A DNA stretch of 64,000 bases, taken from positions 42,248 to 106,247 of the forward strand of contig JAEEVF010000013.1 of assembly GCA_016290775.1 (NCBI GenBank). Direction: 5' to 3'. This DNA is from Acetatifactor sp. (GTDB lineage Bacteria > Bacillota > Clostridia > Lachnospirales > Lachnospiraceae). This document shows positions 31,782-40,638 of this stretch, piece by piece. A program made the position numbers and the translations under genes. Positions within the stretch are counted from its first letter, which is position 1. Every line of letters starts with the position of its first letter. The notes under the pieces were generated by a model that made no database searches, had not been told where the DNA came from, and saw only the letters and a list, made by a program, of their open reading frames with translations.

Positions 31782-32720
31782 TTGACGGAAAGATTTGCAA
31801 TCATATCGGACATACATGGGAATCATCCGGCGCTGGTGAAGGTGTTGGAGGATATAAAGAGTCGGGGAATCGAGCAGTTTATCATTGCGGGTGATTATTG
31901 TTTGAGCGGCGCCTGGCCGAATGACTGTATTCAGACGTTGAAGGAAATTCCGAAGAAATGGATCATTCAGGGTAATGAAGAAAGGTACCTCGAGAATCTG
32001 ATCGGGAAGGATCAGAGCACTTGGACCGACGGCCAGATGCAGATCTCGTATTGGAATTATCGGAATATCGAAAAGGAGAATCTGGATTATCTTTTGGCGT
32101 TACCGCACACGGCAGAGTTTGAATGCAATGGCGTGAAGGTTCATATGGCGCATTCCTTGGCTGATTTTATTGGGGTGCGTGAATCTGCTGATTCGGTGGC
32201 CGTTTCGGAAAGATATGCGAAGGTGCAGACGACGCCGGAAATGGTACGGAAGGACATCCATGCAATGTTGGATGCGGACGCGGATTTTCAGGAGAAAGTG
32301 GCGGCGCTGGAAGAGGGCGTATATATCTTCGGGCACACGCATGTGCAGTGGAGTTACAAGGTTCCTCGCAAGAACATGTTGCTGATCAATCCAGGTTCCT
32401 GCGGTTTGCCGCTGGATGCGATCACGGACAGCGTGCCGTACGCGATCCTCACGATCGCGGAGAACGGAGAGGCTTCGGTGGAGGAGATACGGGTGCCGTT
32501 TTCCATGGCGGATTACATTGAGGAGCTCAGGAAGACGACGCAGTACGTGGAGGCAAACGTGTGGTGCAAGGTGATCTTCAAAGAGCTTTTGTCGGCGAAG
32601 GAGCACATGTACTACTTCTTGCGGTATGCGGAAGAATATGCCAAAAGGATTGGCGACGAAAGAAGGCCTTACGCCGTGGAAACATGGGAAAAGGCGTACG
32701 AAGAATGGAGTAAGTCGTGA
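31782..32720 (+). CDS. Calcineurin-like metallophosphoesterase
   Basis: 312 residues. Metal-binding motifs in order: ISDIHGNH (D10 and H12), AGDYCLSG, IQGNEERY, VHMAHS and FGHTHVQW. This is the YfcE/DR1281-like phosphodiesterase group; the substrate is unknown. Start TTG 31782 lies 8 nt after GGAGG; the frame is open to TTG 31767. The next gene overlaps by 4 nt. Confidence 0.85.
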   Translation: MTERFAIISDIHGNHPALVKVLEDIKSRGIEQFIIAGDYCLSGAWPNDCIQTLKEIPKKWIIQGNEERYLENLIGKDQSTWTDGQMQISYWNYRNIEKENLDYLLALPHTAEFECNGVKVHMAHSLADFIGVRESADSVAVSERYAKVQTTPEMVRKDIHAMLDADADFQEKVAALEEGVYIFGHTHVQWSYKVPRKNMLLINPGSCGLPLDAITDSVPYAILTIAENGEASVEEIRVPFSMADYIEELRKTTQYVEANVWCKVIFKELLSAKEHMYYFLRYAEEYAKRIGDERRPYAVETWEKAYEEWSKS

Positions 32721-33682
32721 AAGAAAGCAGGTTTGTGACATATACGGAAGATGACAGGAATATTGTGAGGGCCGGGATCGAAGGCGTGAGGGAGATTTTG
32801 CTGGGCAGTGATGCGGATCAAAAGAGAAGCATGTTGTTTTGCCTGGACTGGTTTATGGATCCTTATTACGGGCAGGACATTTCCGCTTTCAAGGAGGAAT
32901 TGATCGAGCTTTTGCAGCAGGTCATCGTGGCGCATGGCGAGGAATTGGACGTCAAGGAAGATGCGCTGCAGCTGCTTGCGGCTTATGAGTTCGGGCCTTT
33001 TCCGATCTTGGAGGAGCATTTTGAAGAGCTCGAAGAGGAGATCAAGCCTGACGCAAAGTACGTGATCAACATGCACCGCGAATTTGGCGTGAGAACGCTC
33101 ATTTTCCTTGGGTCGTCCGTTACTTACGGAGAGGCGGCCGGCGGCATATCCTTCGCGGATTTGCTGTGCAAGAAGTTTGGGTACGAAATGGTCAAGGAAG
33201 CGGTGTCGGGGACGACGCTTGTGGATGACGGGCCGGACTCCTACGTCAGCAGGCTCAAGACGATCGATGCAGAGTCTGCAAGCCTTCTTGTGTGCCAGCT
33301 GTCCACAAATGATGCTACTTGTATGAAGCCCCTCGGGAGCGTTGATAAGAGCAGGGAGTTGGAGTCGTTTGACACGAAAACCGTGGCCGGTGCGATCGAA
33401 TATATCATCGCATATGCGCGTGTGAAATGGGGCTGTCCGGTGACGTTTTACACGAGTCCGCAGTATGAGTCGAAGGAATATGCCGAGATGGTGGAGCTGC
33501 TAAAGAAGATCGCGAAAAAGTGGGACATCGAGCTCATCAACCTATGGGACGATAAGGCATTTAACAAGGTCACTGCGGAGGAACGCGCCAGATTCATGGC
33601 GGATCCTATCCATCCGACGCTGGAGGGCTACAAGGAATGGTGGTTGCCGTACTTCGAGAAGAAGATACCTAGTTTGTTTTGA
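32717..33682 (+). CDS. SGNH/GDSL hydrolase with N-terminal helical domain
   Basis: 321 residues. Residues 1-115 are acidic and helical (FMDPYYGQDISAFKEELIEL...), then FLGSSVTYGEAAGG (block I, S133/S134), CQLSTNDAT (block III) and MADPIHPTLEGYKEW (block V, D and H). SGNH enzymes remove acyl groups from sugars or lipids. The helical N-terminus is not a usual part of the family. GTG 32717 overlaps the end of the phosphoesterase gene, so the two are coupled. Confidence 0.82.
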   Translation: MKESRFVTYTEDDRNIVRAGIEGVREILLGSDADQKRSMLFCLDWFMDPYYGQDISAFKEELIELLQQVIVAHGEELDVKEDALQLLAAYEFGPFPILEEHFEELEEEIKPDAKYVINMHREFGVRTLIFLGSSVTYGEAAGGISFADLLCKKFGYEMVKEAVSGTTLVDDGPDSYVSRLKTIDAESASLLVCQLSTNDATCMKPLGSVDKSRELESFDTKTVAGAIEYIIAYARVKWGCPVTFYTSPQYESKEYAEMVELLKKIAKKWDIELINLWDDKAFNKVTAEERARFMADPIHPTLEGYKEWWLPYFEKKIPSLF

Positions 33683-33685
33683 AAT

Positions 33686-33922
33686 GTGCCAAAAGAACCG
33701 TCCAAGGCTTGGAATGCGGAGCATTCCATGATCCCGACTGAAAGGAAGGACGTGACGAAGGTCACGCCATTGGCAGAAATGTGCCAAAAAGAACCGTCCA
33801 AGGCTTGGAATGCGGAGCATTCCATGATCCCGACTGAAAGGAGGGACGTGACGAAGGTCACGCCCATTGGCACATGATCCCGACCGCAGGGAGGGACGTG
33901 ACGAAGGTCACGCCATTGGCAC
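33686..33922 (+). repeat. Cluster of composite palindromic repeats (two full, one partial)
   Basis: 33686-33776 (91 bp) and 33781-33873 (93 bp) are full composites: GTGCCA...GAACCGTCC, an insert with TGGAATGC/GCATTCCA and GTGAC/GTCAC stems, then ATTGGCA(G/C). 33874-33922 repeats only the second half. The cluster fills the gap, ending 2 nt before GAGGAGG. Confidence 0.95.
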
Positions 33923-33934
33923 GAGGAGGAAAAA

Positions 33935-34414
33935 ATGATCAATTTACGGAAGGTTGAGGCGAAGGACAAGGACTTGCTCTTTAGCATCAATCAAAAATAT
34001 CTATATGAGATGACGAACTTTTACGAGGATGAGATGGACGAGCACGGGAATTATTCCTACGGGCATTTCGAGGAATATTTCACCGACCCGCGCCGGATCG
34101 CGTATTTTATCCAGGACGATGAGGTTTTGGTGGGATTTGCGATGCTTTGTCCCTACTCGAACATCGGGCAGGATCCGGATTATATCATGGCGGAGTTTAC
34201 GATCTTTCCGTCCTATCGCAGAAAGCATTTTGCGCTGGATGCGGCCAGGCTTATACTGGCAAAGCATCCTGGGAATTGGGAGATCAAATACAACGAGAAG
34301 AATCCTAAGGCAAAGAAGCTTTGGACCATGGTGACGGAGCCGTTTCATCCGCAGGTGGTGCACCTGAACGATGAGGAAACGGTGTTTGTGTTTGTGAATG
34401 ACGGGGTTAGGTGA
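33935..34414 (+). CDS. GNAT family N-acetyltransferase
   Basis: 159 residues. MAEFTIFPSYRRKHFALDAARLI is the acetyl-CoA loop (diverged: R-R-K-H-F in place of R-G-x-G). EIKYNEKNPKAKKLWTMVTEPF follows. The missing glycines in the loop make activity less certain. GAGGAGGA site. Confidence 0.75.
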   Translation: MINLRKVEAKDKDLLFSINQKYLYEMTNFYEDEMDEHGNYSYGHFEEYFTDPRRIAYFIQDDEVLVGFAMLCPYSNIGQDPDYIMAEFTIFPSYRRKHFALDAARLILAKHPGNWEIKYNEKNPKAKKLWTMVTEPFHPQVVHLNDEETVFVFVNDGVR

Positions 34415-34447
34415 CGGTGCCTTACGCCCGAAAGAAAGTAGGCCTAA

Positions 34448-35818
34448 ATGAAACTAATGTTTGGTTACGGTGAAGCGGACTTGACGCCGGATTGGTCGGC
34501 GCCGTTGGTGGGCTTCTACCGTGAGGACAATTACTCGAAGGGGGTTTTAGCTCCCTTGCTTGCGCAGGTGTCCGTGTGGGGAGAAGAGAGCCGCGCCGCA
34601 CTGATCACGATCGACAGTATTGGCTTTACCAAGGAATTGTCGAATGATCTGCGGGATCAGGTGGCGGAGCGGATCGGCGCTTCGCGTGAGAATATTATGC
34701 TGTGTTTTTCGCACACGCATGCCGCACCGGACGGTGACGCGGGTGATGGGTATTTTGAACTTGTCTGCGAGCGGATTATGATGGCGCTGGAGACGGCCCT
34801 GGAAGGCATGGAAGAAGTGCAGACGGGGTGCGTTAATGCGCGGGCAAAGATCGGTGTGAACAGGCGGTTCGCAAGTGACCTTGTGGACGACAGGGTCGGG
34901 ATCCTTGAGGTGCGTGAACTTCGCGAGGGCGAGGCTGGCGAATTGCAAGGTACGGCGCGGAAGCTCTTGTTGTTGCGGGTGACGGCGCACGGGAATGTGT
35001 TGAAGGCGGATAATCTTATGATCTCGCCGGATTATTTCGGAAACGTGCGCGAAACCTTGCAGAAGAAATATGGCTGTCCGGTGATGCTGATCCAGGGCGC
35101 TGCCGGGAATGTCGCACCGAAGTATTTTTGCTCCAAGAACACGCCAGTGGACGCAAGGGGACCTAAGTTTGTAAGGTCGGAGAATGCGTTGCAGCTGATG
35201 GCGGATGAGGTGCTGCGAAGCGTGGAAGAGGCGCTTAGGAATCGCGGGACGATTACGGCAAGCGGCATGCAGGCAAGCGGCATACAGGCAGGCGACATGC
35301 AGGCAAGCGGCACAAGCGTTGGCAATGAAAACGCCGATGGAGGTGCGTCCCTGCAAGCCTATTCTCGCTGGATCGCGTTACGGGCGCAGGTACCGAGCGC
35401 GGAGCGAGCGGATATGATTGCGAAAGAGGCAATGGCAGAGTGCGGGATCGATGGTGCGGAGTGGCTTGCAGAGGTGAAAAGGCTGCGCGCGCAGGGGATC
35501 ACCGTGCAGGAAGAGCAGGCAGAGGTGCAGTATTTCAGGATCGGAGCTTTTTGCCTTTGCGGCATGGCCTACGAGCTGATGACCGAGTTTGCGCTTGAGG
35601 CGGCGGAGCGCCTGAAGGATGAGTTCTTTTACTTGAATGGCTATGCCAACGGGTGCCTATCCTACTTCCCGACCAAGGAGGAGTTTGACCTTGGCGGATA
35701 TGAGGTGTATTGGTCGCTGCTGATCTATTACAAGTACTTTGGCAGGGTGTACCCGTTCGAGCGGGAAGAAGCCGACAGGGTCGTGGAGTTCGTGGTGAAA
35801 CATGCTCCAAGAGGATGA
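34448..35818 (+). CDS. Neutral/alkaline ceramidase-like (PF04734-type) protein
   Basis: 456 residues. GYGEADLTPDWSAPLVGFYRED, MLCFSHTHAAPDG and MLIQGAAGNVAPKYF follow the ceramidase N-terminal domain pattern, with histidines for a zinc site. Many bacterial members are not true ceramidases and act on unknown amides. There is no signal peptide, which is unusual for an extracellular ceramidase. A 15-bp repeat inserts the low-complexity GMQASGIQAGDMQASG near 272-290. Its stop lies inside the following repeat. Confidence 0.75.
   Translation: MKLMFGYGEADLTPDWSAPLVGFYREDNYSKGVLAPLLAQVSVWGEESRAALITIDSIGFTKELSNDLRDQVAERIGASRENIMLCFSHTHAAPDGDAGDGYFELVCERIMMALETALEGMEEVQTGCVNARAKIGVNRRFASDLVDDRVGILEVRELREGEAGELQGTARKLLLLRVTAHGNVLKADNLMISPDYFGNVRETLQKKYGCPVMLIQGAAGNVAPKYFCSKNTPVDARGPKFVRSENALQLMADEVLRSVEEALRNRGTITASGMQASGIQAGDMQASGTSVGNENADGGASLQAYSRWIALRAQVPSAERADMIAKEAMAECGIDGAEWLAEVKRLRAQGITVQEEQAEVQYFRIGAFCLCGMAYELMTEFALEAAERLKDEFFYLNGYANGCLSYFPTKEEFDLGGYEVYWSLLIYYKYFGRVYPFEREEADRVVEFVVKHAPRG
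35259..35318 (+). repeat. In-gene 15-bp tandem repeat, four units
   Basis: Units such as CAAGCGGCATGCAGG, CAAGCGGCATACAGG and CAGGCGACATGCAGG, encoding five-residue repeats (ASGMQ, ASGIQ, AGDMQ, ASG) in the ceramidase-like protein. Confidence 0.85.
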
Positions 35819-35910
35819 GTCAAAAAGAACACGTCCAAGGCATGGAATGCGTAGCATTCCATGATCCCGACCGCAGGGAGGGACGTGACGAAGGTCACGC
35901 CCAGTGGCAC
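35817..35910 (+). repeat. Composite palindromic repeat (94 bp)
   Basis: Starts GAGTCAAAAAGAACACGTCC (altered outer arm, extra AC), contains the TGGAATGC/GCATTCCA and GTGAC/GTCAC stems, ends CCAGTGGCAC. It overlaps the last two bases of the previous stop codon. Confidence 0.93.
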
Positions 35911-35940
35911 GAAGGTCGCGTGGTTTACAGGAGGAATTAG

Positions 35941-36789
35941 ATGAATACAGTTTGGTCAGATTACGTTCAGGGAATCAAAACATTATATTACAGCAGAAAA
36001 CTGAGATTTGACGACTTGTTTTTTGCGCAGTATCAAGGGCTTTTTGGACTGGATCGGGACAAGGAAATGAAGATATTGGAGATCGGGTGCGGTCCTGGAG
36101 CATTGGCTGAGGCTTTGCGCAGATGGTATCCCAAGGCCAAGATCACGGCGATCGACAGAGATAGTCAGTTCATTGCGTTTGCGCGAAAGAACATTGCGGG
36201 AGTGGAGTTTTGTGAGGGAGACGCGACGGCGCTGCCCTTCGCGGATAACACCTTTGACGTGACCATTTCCAATACCGTTCAGGAGCACGTGGAGCCCAAG
36301 TCCTTTTGGGGAGAGCAGCTTCGAGTGTTAAAACCCGGCGGTATATGCCTTTGCCTCTCGGCAAGAAAAGGGGTAAGCGTGCAGGCACCGTGTCTCGCGG
36401 AGACTGCGGAAGAGAAAGCGTTTTGGGAGAAGACGCCGTCGTGGGAGGAAACACGGGATGCATATCAGGTGTGTCAGTATCCCATGACAGAGGCGGAAAT
36501 CCCTGCGTCCATGGAAGCCAACGGATTTTGTGAAGTGGCGACGGGATATGCAGTGATCGACTTGACGCCTGACAACCCCAGGTTTTCTGCAGAGTTGGCC
36601 GAGGCCATGATCGAAGCGCAAAGACAGACAAGCCTGGAAGCGATCGAATCCGCGCATTTGGATGGCGATGAAGCGGTCGTGGCGGCGGTGAACGCGAAAT
36701 ATGATGAGAGGATCAGGTTGTACCGACAGGGGAAAAAGCAATGGGATACGGCCACCTCAGTGACGATGGTCATTCGCGGTAGGAAATAA
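35941..36789 (+). CDS. Class I SAM methyltransferase (UbiE/type-11-like)
   Basis: 282 residues. ILEIGCGPGALAEALRRWYP (motif I, about 43-62), ITAIDRDSQFI, CEGDATALPFADNTFDVTIS and VLKPGGICLCLSA are the standard motifs of small-molecule methyltransferases. Substrate unknown. GGAGG site 7 nt before the ATG. Confidence 0.88.
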   Translation: MNTVWSDYVQGIKTLYYSRKLRFDDLFFAQYQGLFGLDRDKEMKILEIGCGPGALAEALRRWYPKAKITAIDRDSQFIAFARKNIAGVEFCEGDATALPFADNTFDVTISNTVQEHVEPKSFWGEQLRVLKPGGICLCLSARKGVSVQAPCLAETAEEKAFWEKTPSWEETRDAYQVCQYPMTEAEIPASMEANGFCEVATGYAVIDLTPDNPRFSAELAEAMIEAQRQTSLEAIESAHLDGDEAVVAAVNAKYDERIRLYRQGKKQWDTATSVTMVIRGRK

Positions 36790-36799
36790 ATTGAAAAAT

Positions 36800-37057
36800 G
36801 TGCCAAAAAGAACACGTCCAAGGCTTGGAATGCGTAGCATTCCATGATCCCGACCGCAGGGAGGGACGTGACGAAGGTCACGTCCAGTGGCACAAATGTG
36901 CCAAAAAGAACACGCCCAAGGCTTGGAATGCGTAGCATTCCATGATCCCGACCGCAGGGAGGGACGTGACGAAGGTCACGCCCAGTGGCACAAATGTGCC
37001 AAAAAGAACCGTCCCCATTGGCACAAATGTGCCAAAAAGAACCGTCCCCATTGGCAC
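36800..37057 (+). repeat. Four-repeat cluster: two composites and two simple copies
   Basis: Composites at 36800-36893 and 36898-36991, then 29-bp copies at 36996-37024 and 37029-37057, all in the CCGTCCCC orientation, with 4-nt spacers (AAAT). This fills most of the 376-nt gap 36790-37165; the rest is a promoter region. Confidence 0.95.
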
Positions 37058-37108
37058 AAAAATAAGGCCCGAAAAGGAAAAATATAGTTAGTATATGAAC
37101 AAAATTTA

Positions 37109-37117
37109 TGGTATAAT
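37109..37117 (+). promoter_or_regulatory. Extended -10 promoter before the SGNH hydrolase
   Basis: TGGTATAAT (TGn plus consensus TATAAT at 37112-37117) in an AT-rich stretch 49 nt before the GTG start. No good -35. Confidence 0.55.
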
Positions 37118-37165
37118 AATATTTTATGAAATAAGGCAAAATGGCTTGGGAGGGGGAGTATTGTC

Positions 37166-38167
37166 GTGAGCAATGACCAATTAAGGTATTTATATTTTGG
37201 AGCATATCGTTTCGAAGAGAAGGAGGACGGCTGGCTGCAGGCGTTCCAGTACTCGAAGGCGCAGGAGGATTACTTCAAGGAGGCCTTTGATTTCTGGTAT
37301 GAGAGATGCACGGCGTCTACCGCAAAGACCATTGAATTTGTGACGGAGGCCACGAAGGTGTCCTTTGATTTCAAGCTGATCTGGATGGGCTCGCCGGATT
37401 CCTTTGAGCTGGCGGTAGACGGTCAGATCACAAAGATCGCTTACGTGATGGATTTCTTGAAAGAAGGCATGCCGGAGCCCGATTTTTCAAAGGGATTTCC
37501 GGGATGGAACCTCCCGAAGGAAGGCAAGATTGAGTGGGACATGCCGGAGGGGAAGAAGTCAGTCGTGATCTATCTGCCCGCAGACGCCACGGTGCTTTTG
37601 CGGAACTTTGCGTTGAACGCGGCCGCAGAAAGACCTGTGAAGAATGAAAAGGTGCTTTGGCTGGGCGATTCCATCACCCAGGGCTTTGGTCCGCTCCGTT
37701 CCGGACAAACTTATGTCTCGGTGGCTAACCGACTGCTGAATTACGACATTATTAATCAAGGGATCGGCGGATATATCTACGACAAAAACTCCCTGATGAA
37801 GATGGAGGGCTATCAGCCCGACAAGATCATCGTGGCGCTCGGAACCAATCAATACGGGGATGAGACCATGGAACGCGTCGAGGAGTACTATGAAACCTTG
37901 ACCGGGATTTATGGCAATGAGATCCCGATCCTTTGCATCTCACCCGTTTGGCGCGGCGACCAGCCAGAGGGGTATGAGAAGTTCGTGGATTTCTGCGAGA
38001 ACATCAAGAAGATCGCGGGAAGCTACAAAAACGTAACTGTTGTGGATGGGTTCACGCTTGTGCCCCATCTGAAGGAATATTATCTCGACAACCTACATCC
38101 GAACTGCCTCGGGACGGAAACCTACGGCAGAAATCTTGTGGAGGTAATCCGTAAACTGGGATTTTAG
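37166..38167 (+). CDS. SGNH/GDSL hydrolase with N-terminal beta domain
   Basis: 333 residues. Residues 1-155 look like a beta-sandwich (WMGSPDSFELAVDGQITK...), then LWLGDSITQGFG (block I, S169), VALGTNQYGD (block III) and YYLDNLHPNCLG (block V). The architecture recalls carbohydrate esterase family 2-type deacetylases; no signal peptide is seen. GTG start after GGGGGAG. Confidence 0.85.
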   Translation: MSNDQLRYLYFGAYRFEEKEDGWLQAFQYSKAQEDYFKEAFDFWYERCTASTAKTIEFVTEATKVSFDFKLIWMGSPDSFELAVDGQITKIAYVMDFLKEGMPEPDFSKGFPGWNLPKEGKIEWDMPEGKKSVVIYLPADATVLLRNFALNAAAERPVKNEKVLWLGDSITQGFGPLRSGQTYVSVANRLLNYDIINQGIGGYIYDKNSLMKMEGYQPDKIIVALGTNQYGDETMERVEEYYETLTGIYGNEIPILCISPVWRGDQPEGYEKFVDFCENIKKIAGSYKNVTVVDGFTLVPHLKEYYLDNLHPNCLGTETYGRNLVEVIRKLGF

Positions 38168-38176
38168 GTTGTGAAC

Positions 38177-38255
38177 GTGCCAATGGGGACGGTTCTTTTT
38201 GGCACGTGAGGGACCATGGCATGAACGTGCCAAAAAGAACCGTCCCCATTGGCAC
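38177..38255 (+). repeat. 29-bp repeat pair, last of the family
   Basis: Copies at 38177-38205 and 38227-38255, head to head with a 21-bp spacer. No further copies were found from here to 64000. Confidence 0.95.
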
Positions 38256-38283
38256 GTTGGCATGTTAGAAAGTGTGAGACAAA

Positions 38284-40638
38284 ATGAATTTACCGAATAG
38301 TTTTTACGAAGTTGCAAAGAATTATGGGGTGTCCAAGGAGGAGATCCTCTTTGGCGCCATGGCGGATTTTGACCTGGAATATCGTTTCGCCGACACGGTG
38401 GTGGCACTGACGAAGGAGAAGCTCCTCGTTGCGGCATATCCCTATCGCGAGAAGGAAGAATTCAGGCTTGGCGGCTACGGCGGCTTACAAAAGGACATGG
38501 TACTGGAAGGCAAGCCGGCCCTGACGATTTATCCGCTTGATAAGGTGGAGAAGCTCGAAGTGCTGCGTCAGATCAGCACGGGCGTTCTCATGGGCGAGAT
38601 CGAAGGCGCTGAGCGCTTCATCTGCCAGTTTTCCAACACGAAGCAAGGCTATTTTCACAAGCTTGCGGACCTGCTTAAGAAGATCAAGGACAAGGAGGAG
38701 ATCAAGGACGAAGACCTGGACGTTGAGAAGGGAAAAGAGGTTTGCCCGAAGTGTGGCATGCTCTATCCCGATCAGGAGCGCAAGGTCTGCCCGAAGTGCT
38801 TGGACAAGCGTTCCGTTCTCTTTCGTATCATGGGGTATTTCAAGCCCTACAGATTTCAGCTTGCCATCATGGTGCTGTGCTACCTTGGAAACGTGGGCCT
38901 GAACCTTGCCTGGCCGTACCTGAGCGGTACGATCCTTTATGACAAGGTGCTCCTTAAGGATCCGAAATTCCTGGAGTTCCTGAACCTTCCTGCAGGGAAA
39001 TTCTCTGCTGCCCTTGTGATGGTGGTGATCGCCATGATCGTGGCGAAGATGATCGGCCAGTTCTTTGGTATTTTGCAAGGTGCGATGACGGCGAACGTGG
39101 CACCCCACGTGGTGGGAACCATCAAGAGCCAGACCTTTACGGCCATGGGCAGACTGTCCATCAGCTTCTTTACGAGGCGTCAGACCGGCGGCCTGATGAC
39201 CCGTGTATGTGATGACGCGGAGCAGATCTCGTCGTTTTTTATCGACGGCATTCCATACTTTTTCATCAACGTGCTGACGATCATCGCGACGACGGTCGTG
39301 ATGTTTCTCATGAGCCCGATCCTGGCCATCGCCTGCGTGATCCTCATGCCCGTGCTTGTGGTCATGAGCTATAATATGCTTCCGCACCTCTGGCATTACT
39401 ATGGCAAGCGTCACCGCGCGAACAGGCGCATGAACAGCCAGATCAACGAGAACCTGACCGGCGCGCGCGTGGTCAAGGCCTTCGGCCGCGAGGAGCAGGA
39501 GATCGGTCGTTTCGGCAAGAATAACAAGAGAGTGAAGAACTCCGAGATCGATCTTGCGCATTATGATAACAAGTTTTTTGCATTATATTATTCCGTCGAG
39601 GATACGATTTCCTTCCTTGTTTGGGCCGTGGGCGGCGCGCTGATGATCGGCGGTTTTGCGGCTGCGGCTAACGGCAAAGCAGGTTTCCTTGGCACGCAGA
39701 ACATTTCCCTGGGTTTGCTTCTGACCTTCTCAGGTTACGTTGGCCTGCTCAAGGGACCCTTGGAGTTCATGTCACATATCATCCGTTGGTACACCAACTG
39801 CATGAACTGCGGACAGAGATTATTCGAGATCATCGACGCCGTGCCCGAGGTGCGAGAGGTGAGAGATCCTTACAGACCCGAGAAGTTAAACGGCGAGATC
39901 GAACTGAAGAACGTAACCTTCGGATATGAGCCGCACAAGCCGATCCTGAAGGACATCAGCTTCCACGTGAACGCCGGCGAGGTGTTTGGCATCGTGGGAA
40001 GGTCCGGCGCGGGCAAATCCACGCTGGTTAACCTGATCTCGAGGCTATATGACACCGAAGAGGGCGAGGTTTTGGTGGATGGCATCAACGTAAAGCAGTA
40101 TGGCTTCCGCGAGCTTCGAAAGAACGTGGCCATGGTGTCTCAGGAGACCTATATCTTCATGGGAACCGTTGCGGAAAACATCGCGTACGCAAGGCCTGAC
40201 GCAACGCGCCAGGAGATCATCTCCGCGGCCATGCAGGCGAGCGCGCACGACTTTATCTGCAAGATGCCCGAGGGCTATGATACGATCTTAGGTTCCTCCG
40301 GAAGATCACTTTCCGGCGGTGAAAAGCAAAGGATCTCGATCGCAAGGGCGATCCTTGCGGATCCCAAGATCCTGATCTTGGACGAGGCAACTTCTGCCGT
40401 GGATACGGAGACGGAGCTTGCGATCCAAAAGTCGCTTGAGCGCCTTGAAAAGGGCAGAACCGTCATCTCCATTGCGCACAGACTTTCTACCCTGCGCAAT
40501 GCGACCCACCTCATCGTGCTCGATGAAGGAAAACTGACCGAATCCGGAACCCATGAAGAACTCATGGCGAAGAAGGGAACCTACTACAAGCTCAACGAGT
40601 TACAGACCAAGGCTTTGGCCATGCGTGGATTGGAGTAA
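38284..40638 (+). CDS. ABC exporter subunit with N-terminal zinc-ribbon domain
   Basis: 784 residues. Residues 1-150 are a soluble domain, then a zinc ribbon CPKCGML...KVCPKC (about 154-171), six membrane helices (about 185-495) and an ATPase domain with Walker A GRSGAGKST (about 569-577), LSGGEKQR, LILDEATSAVD and IAHRLS. All catalytic residues are present. It likely pairs with the subunit at 41330. The extra N-terminal domain is not usual for MsbA/LmrA-like exporters. Weak ribosome site (AAGTGTGAG). Confidence 0.9.
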   Translation: MNLPNSFYEVAKNYGVSKEEILFGAMADFDLEYRFADTVVALTKEKLLVAAYPYREKEEFRLGGYGGLQKDMVLEGKPALTIYPLDKVEKLEVLRQISTGVLMGEIEGAERFICQFSNTKQGYFHKLADLLKKIKDKEEIKDEDLDVEKGKEVCPKCGMLYPDQERKVCPKCLDKRSVLFRIMGYFKPYRFQLAIMVLCYLGNVGLNLAWPYLSGTILYDKVLLKDPKFLEFLNLPAGKFSAALVMVVIAMIVAKMIGQFFGILQGAMTANVAPHVVGTIKSQTFTAMGRLSISFFTRRQTGGLMTRVCDDAEQISSFFIDGIPYFFINVLTIIATTVVMFLMSPILAIACVILMPVLVVMSYNMLPHLWHYYGKRHRANRRMNSQINENLTGARVVKAFGREEQEIGRFGKNNKRVKNSEIDLAHYDNKFFALYYSVEDTISFLVWAVGGALMIGGFAAAANGKAGFLGTQNISLGLLLTFSGYVGLLKGPLEFMSHIIRWYTNCMNCGQRLFEIIDAVPEVREVRDPYRPEKLNGEIELKNVTFGYEPHKPILKDISFHVNAGEVFGIVGRSGAGKSTLVNLISRLYDTEEGEVLVDGINVKQYGFRELRKNVAMVSQETYIFMGTVAENIAYARPDATRQEIISAAMQASAHDFICKMPEGYDTILGSSGRSLSGGEKQRISIARAILADPKILILDEATSAVDTETELAIQKSLERLEKGRTVISIAHRLSTLRNATHLIVLDEGKLTESGTHEELMAKKGTYYKLNELQTKALAMRGLE

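Noticed and set aside
36800-37057. Regularly spaced repeats resembling a CRISPR array
   Set aside because: Spacers are only 4 nt and nearly identical, units differ in length (29 and 94 bp), and no cas genes are present.
979-38167. Prophage or conjugative element
   Set aside because: No integrase, portal, relaxase, terminase or transfer genes are seen; the gene content is metabolic or modifying enzymes only.
4898-38255. Integron cassette array with attC sites
   Set aside because: The repeats lack the RYYYAAC and GTTRRRY core sites, are not placed after every gene, and no tyrosine integrase is visible. Cassette-like behaviour is kept only as a hypothesis.
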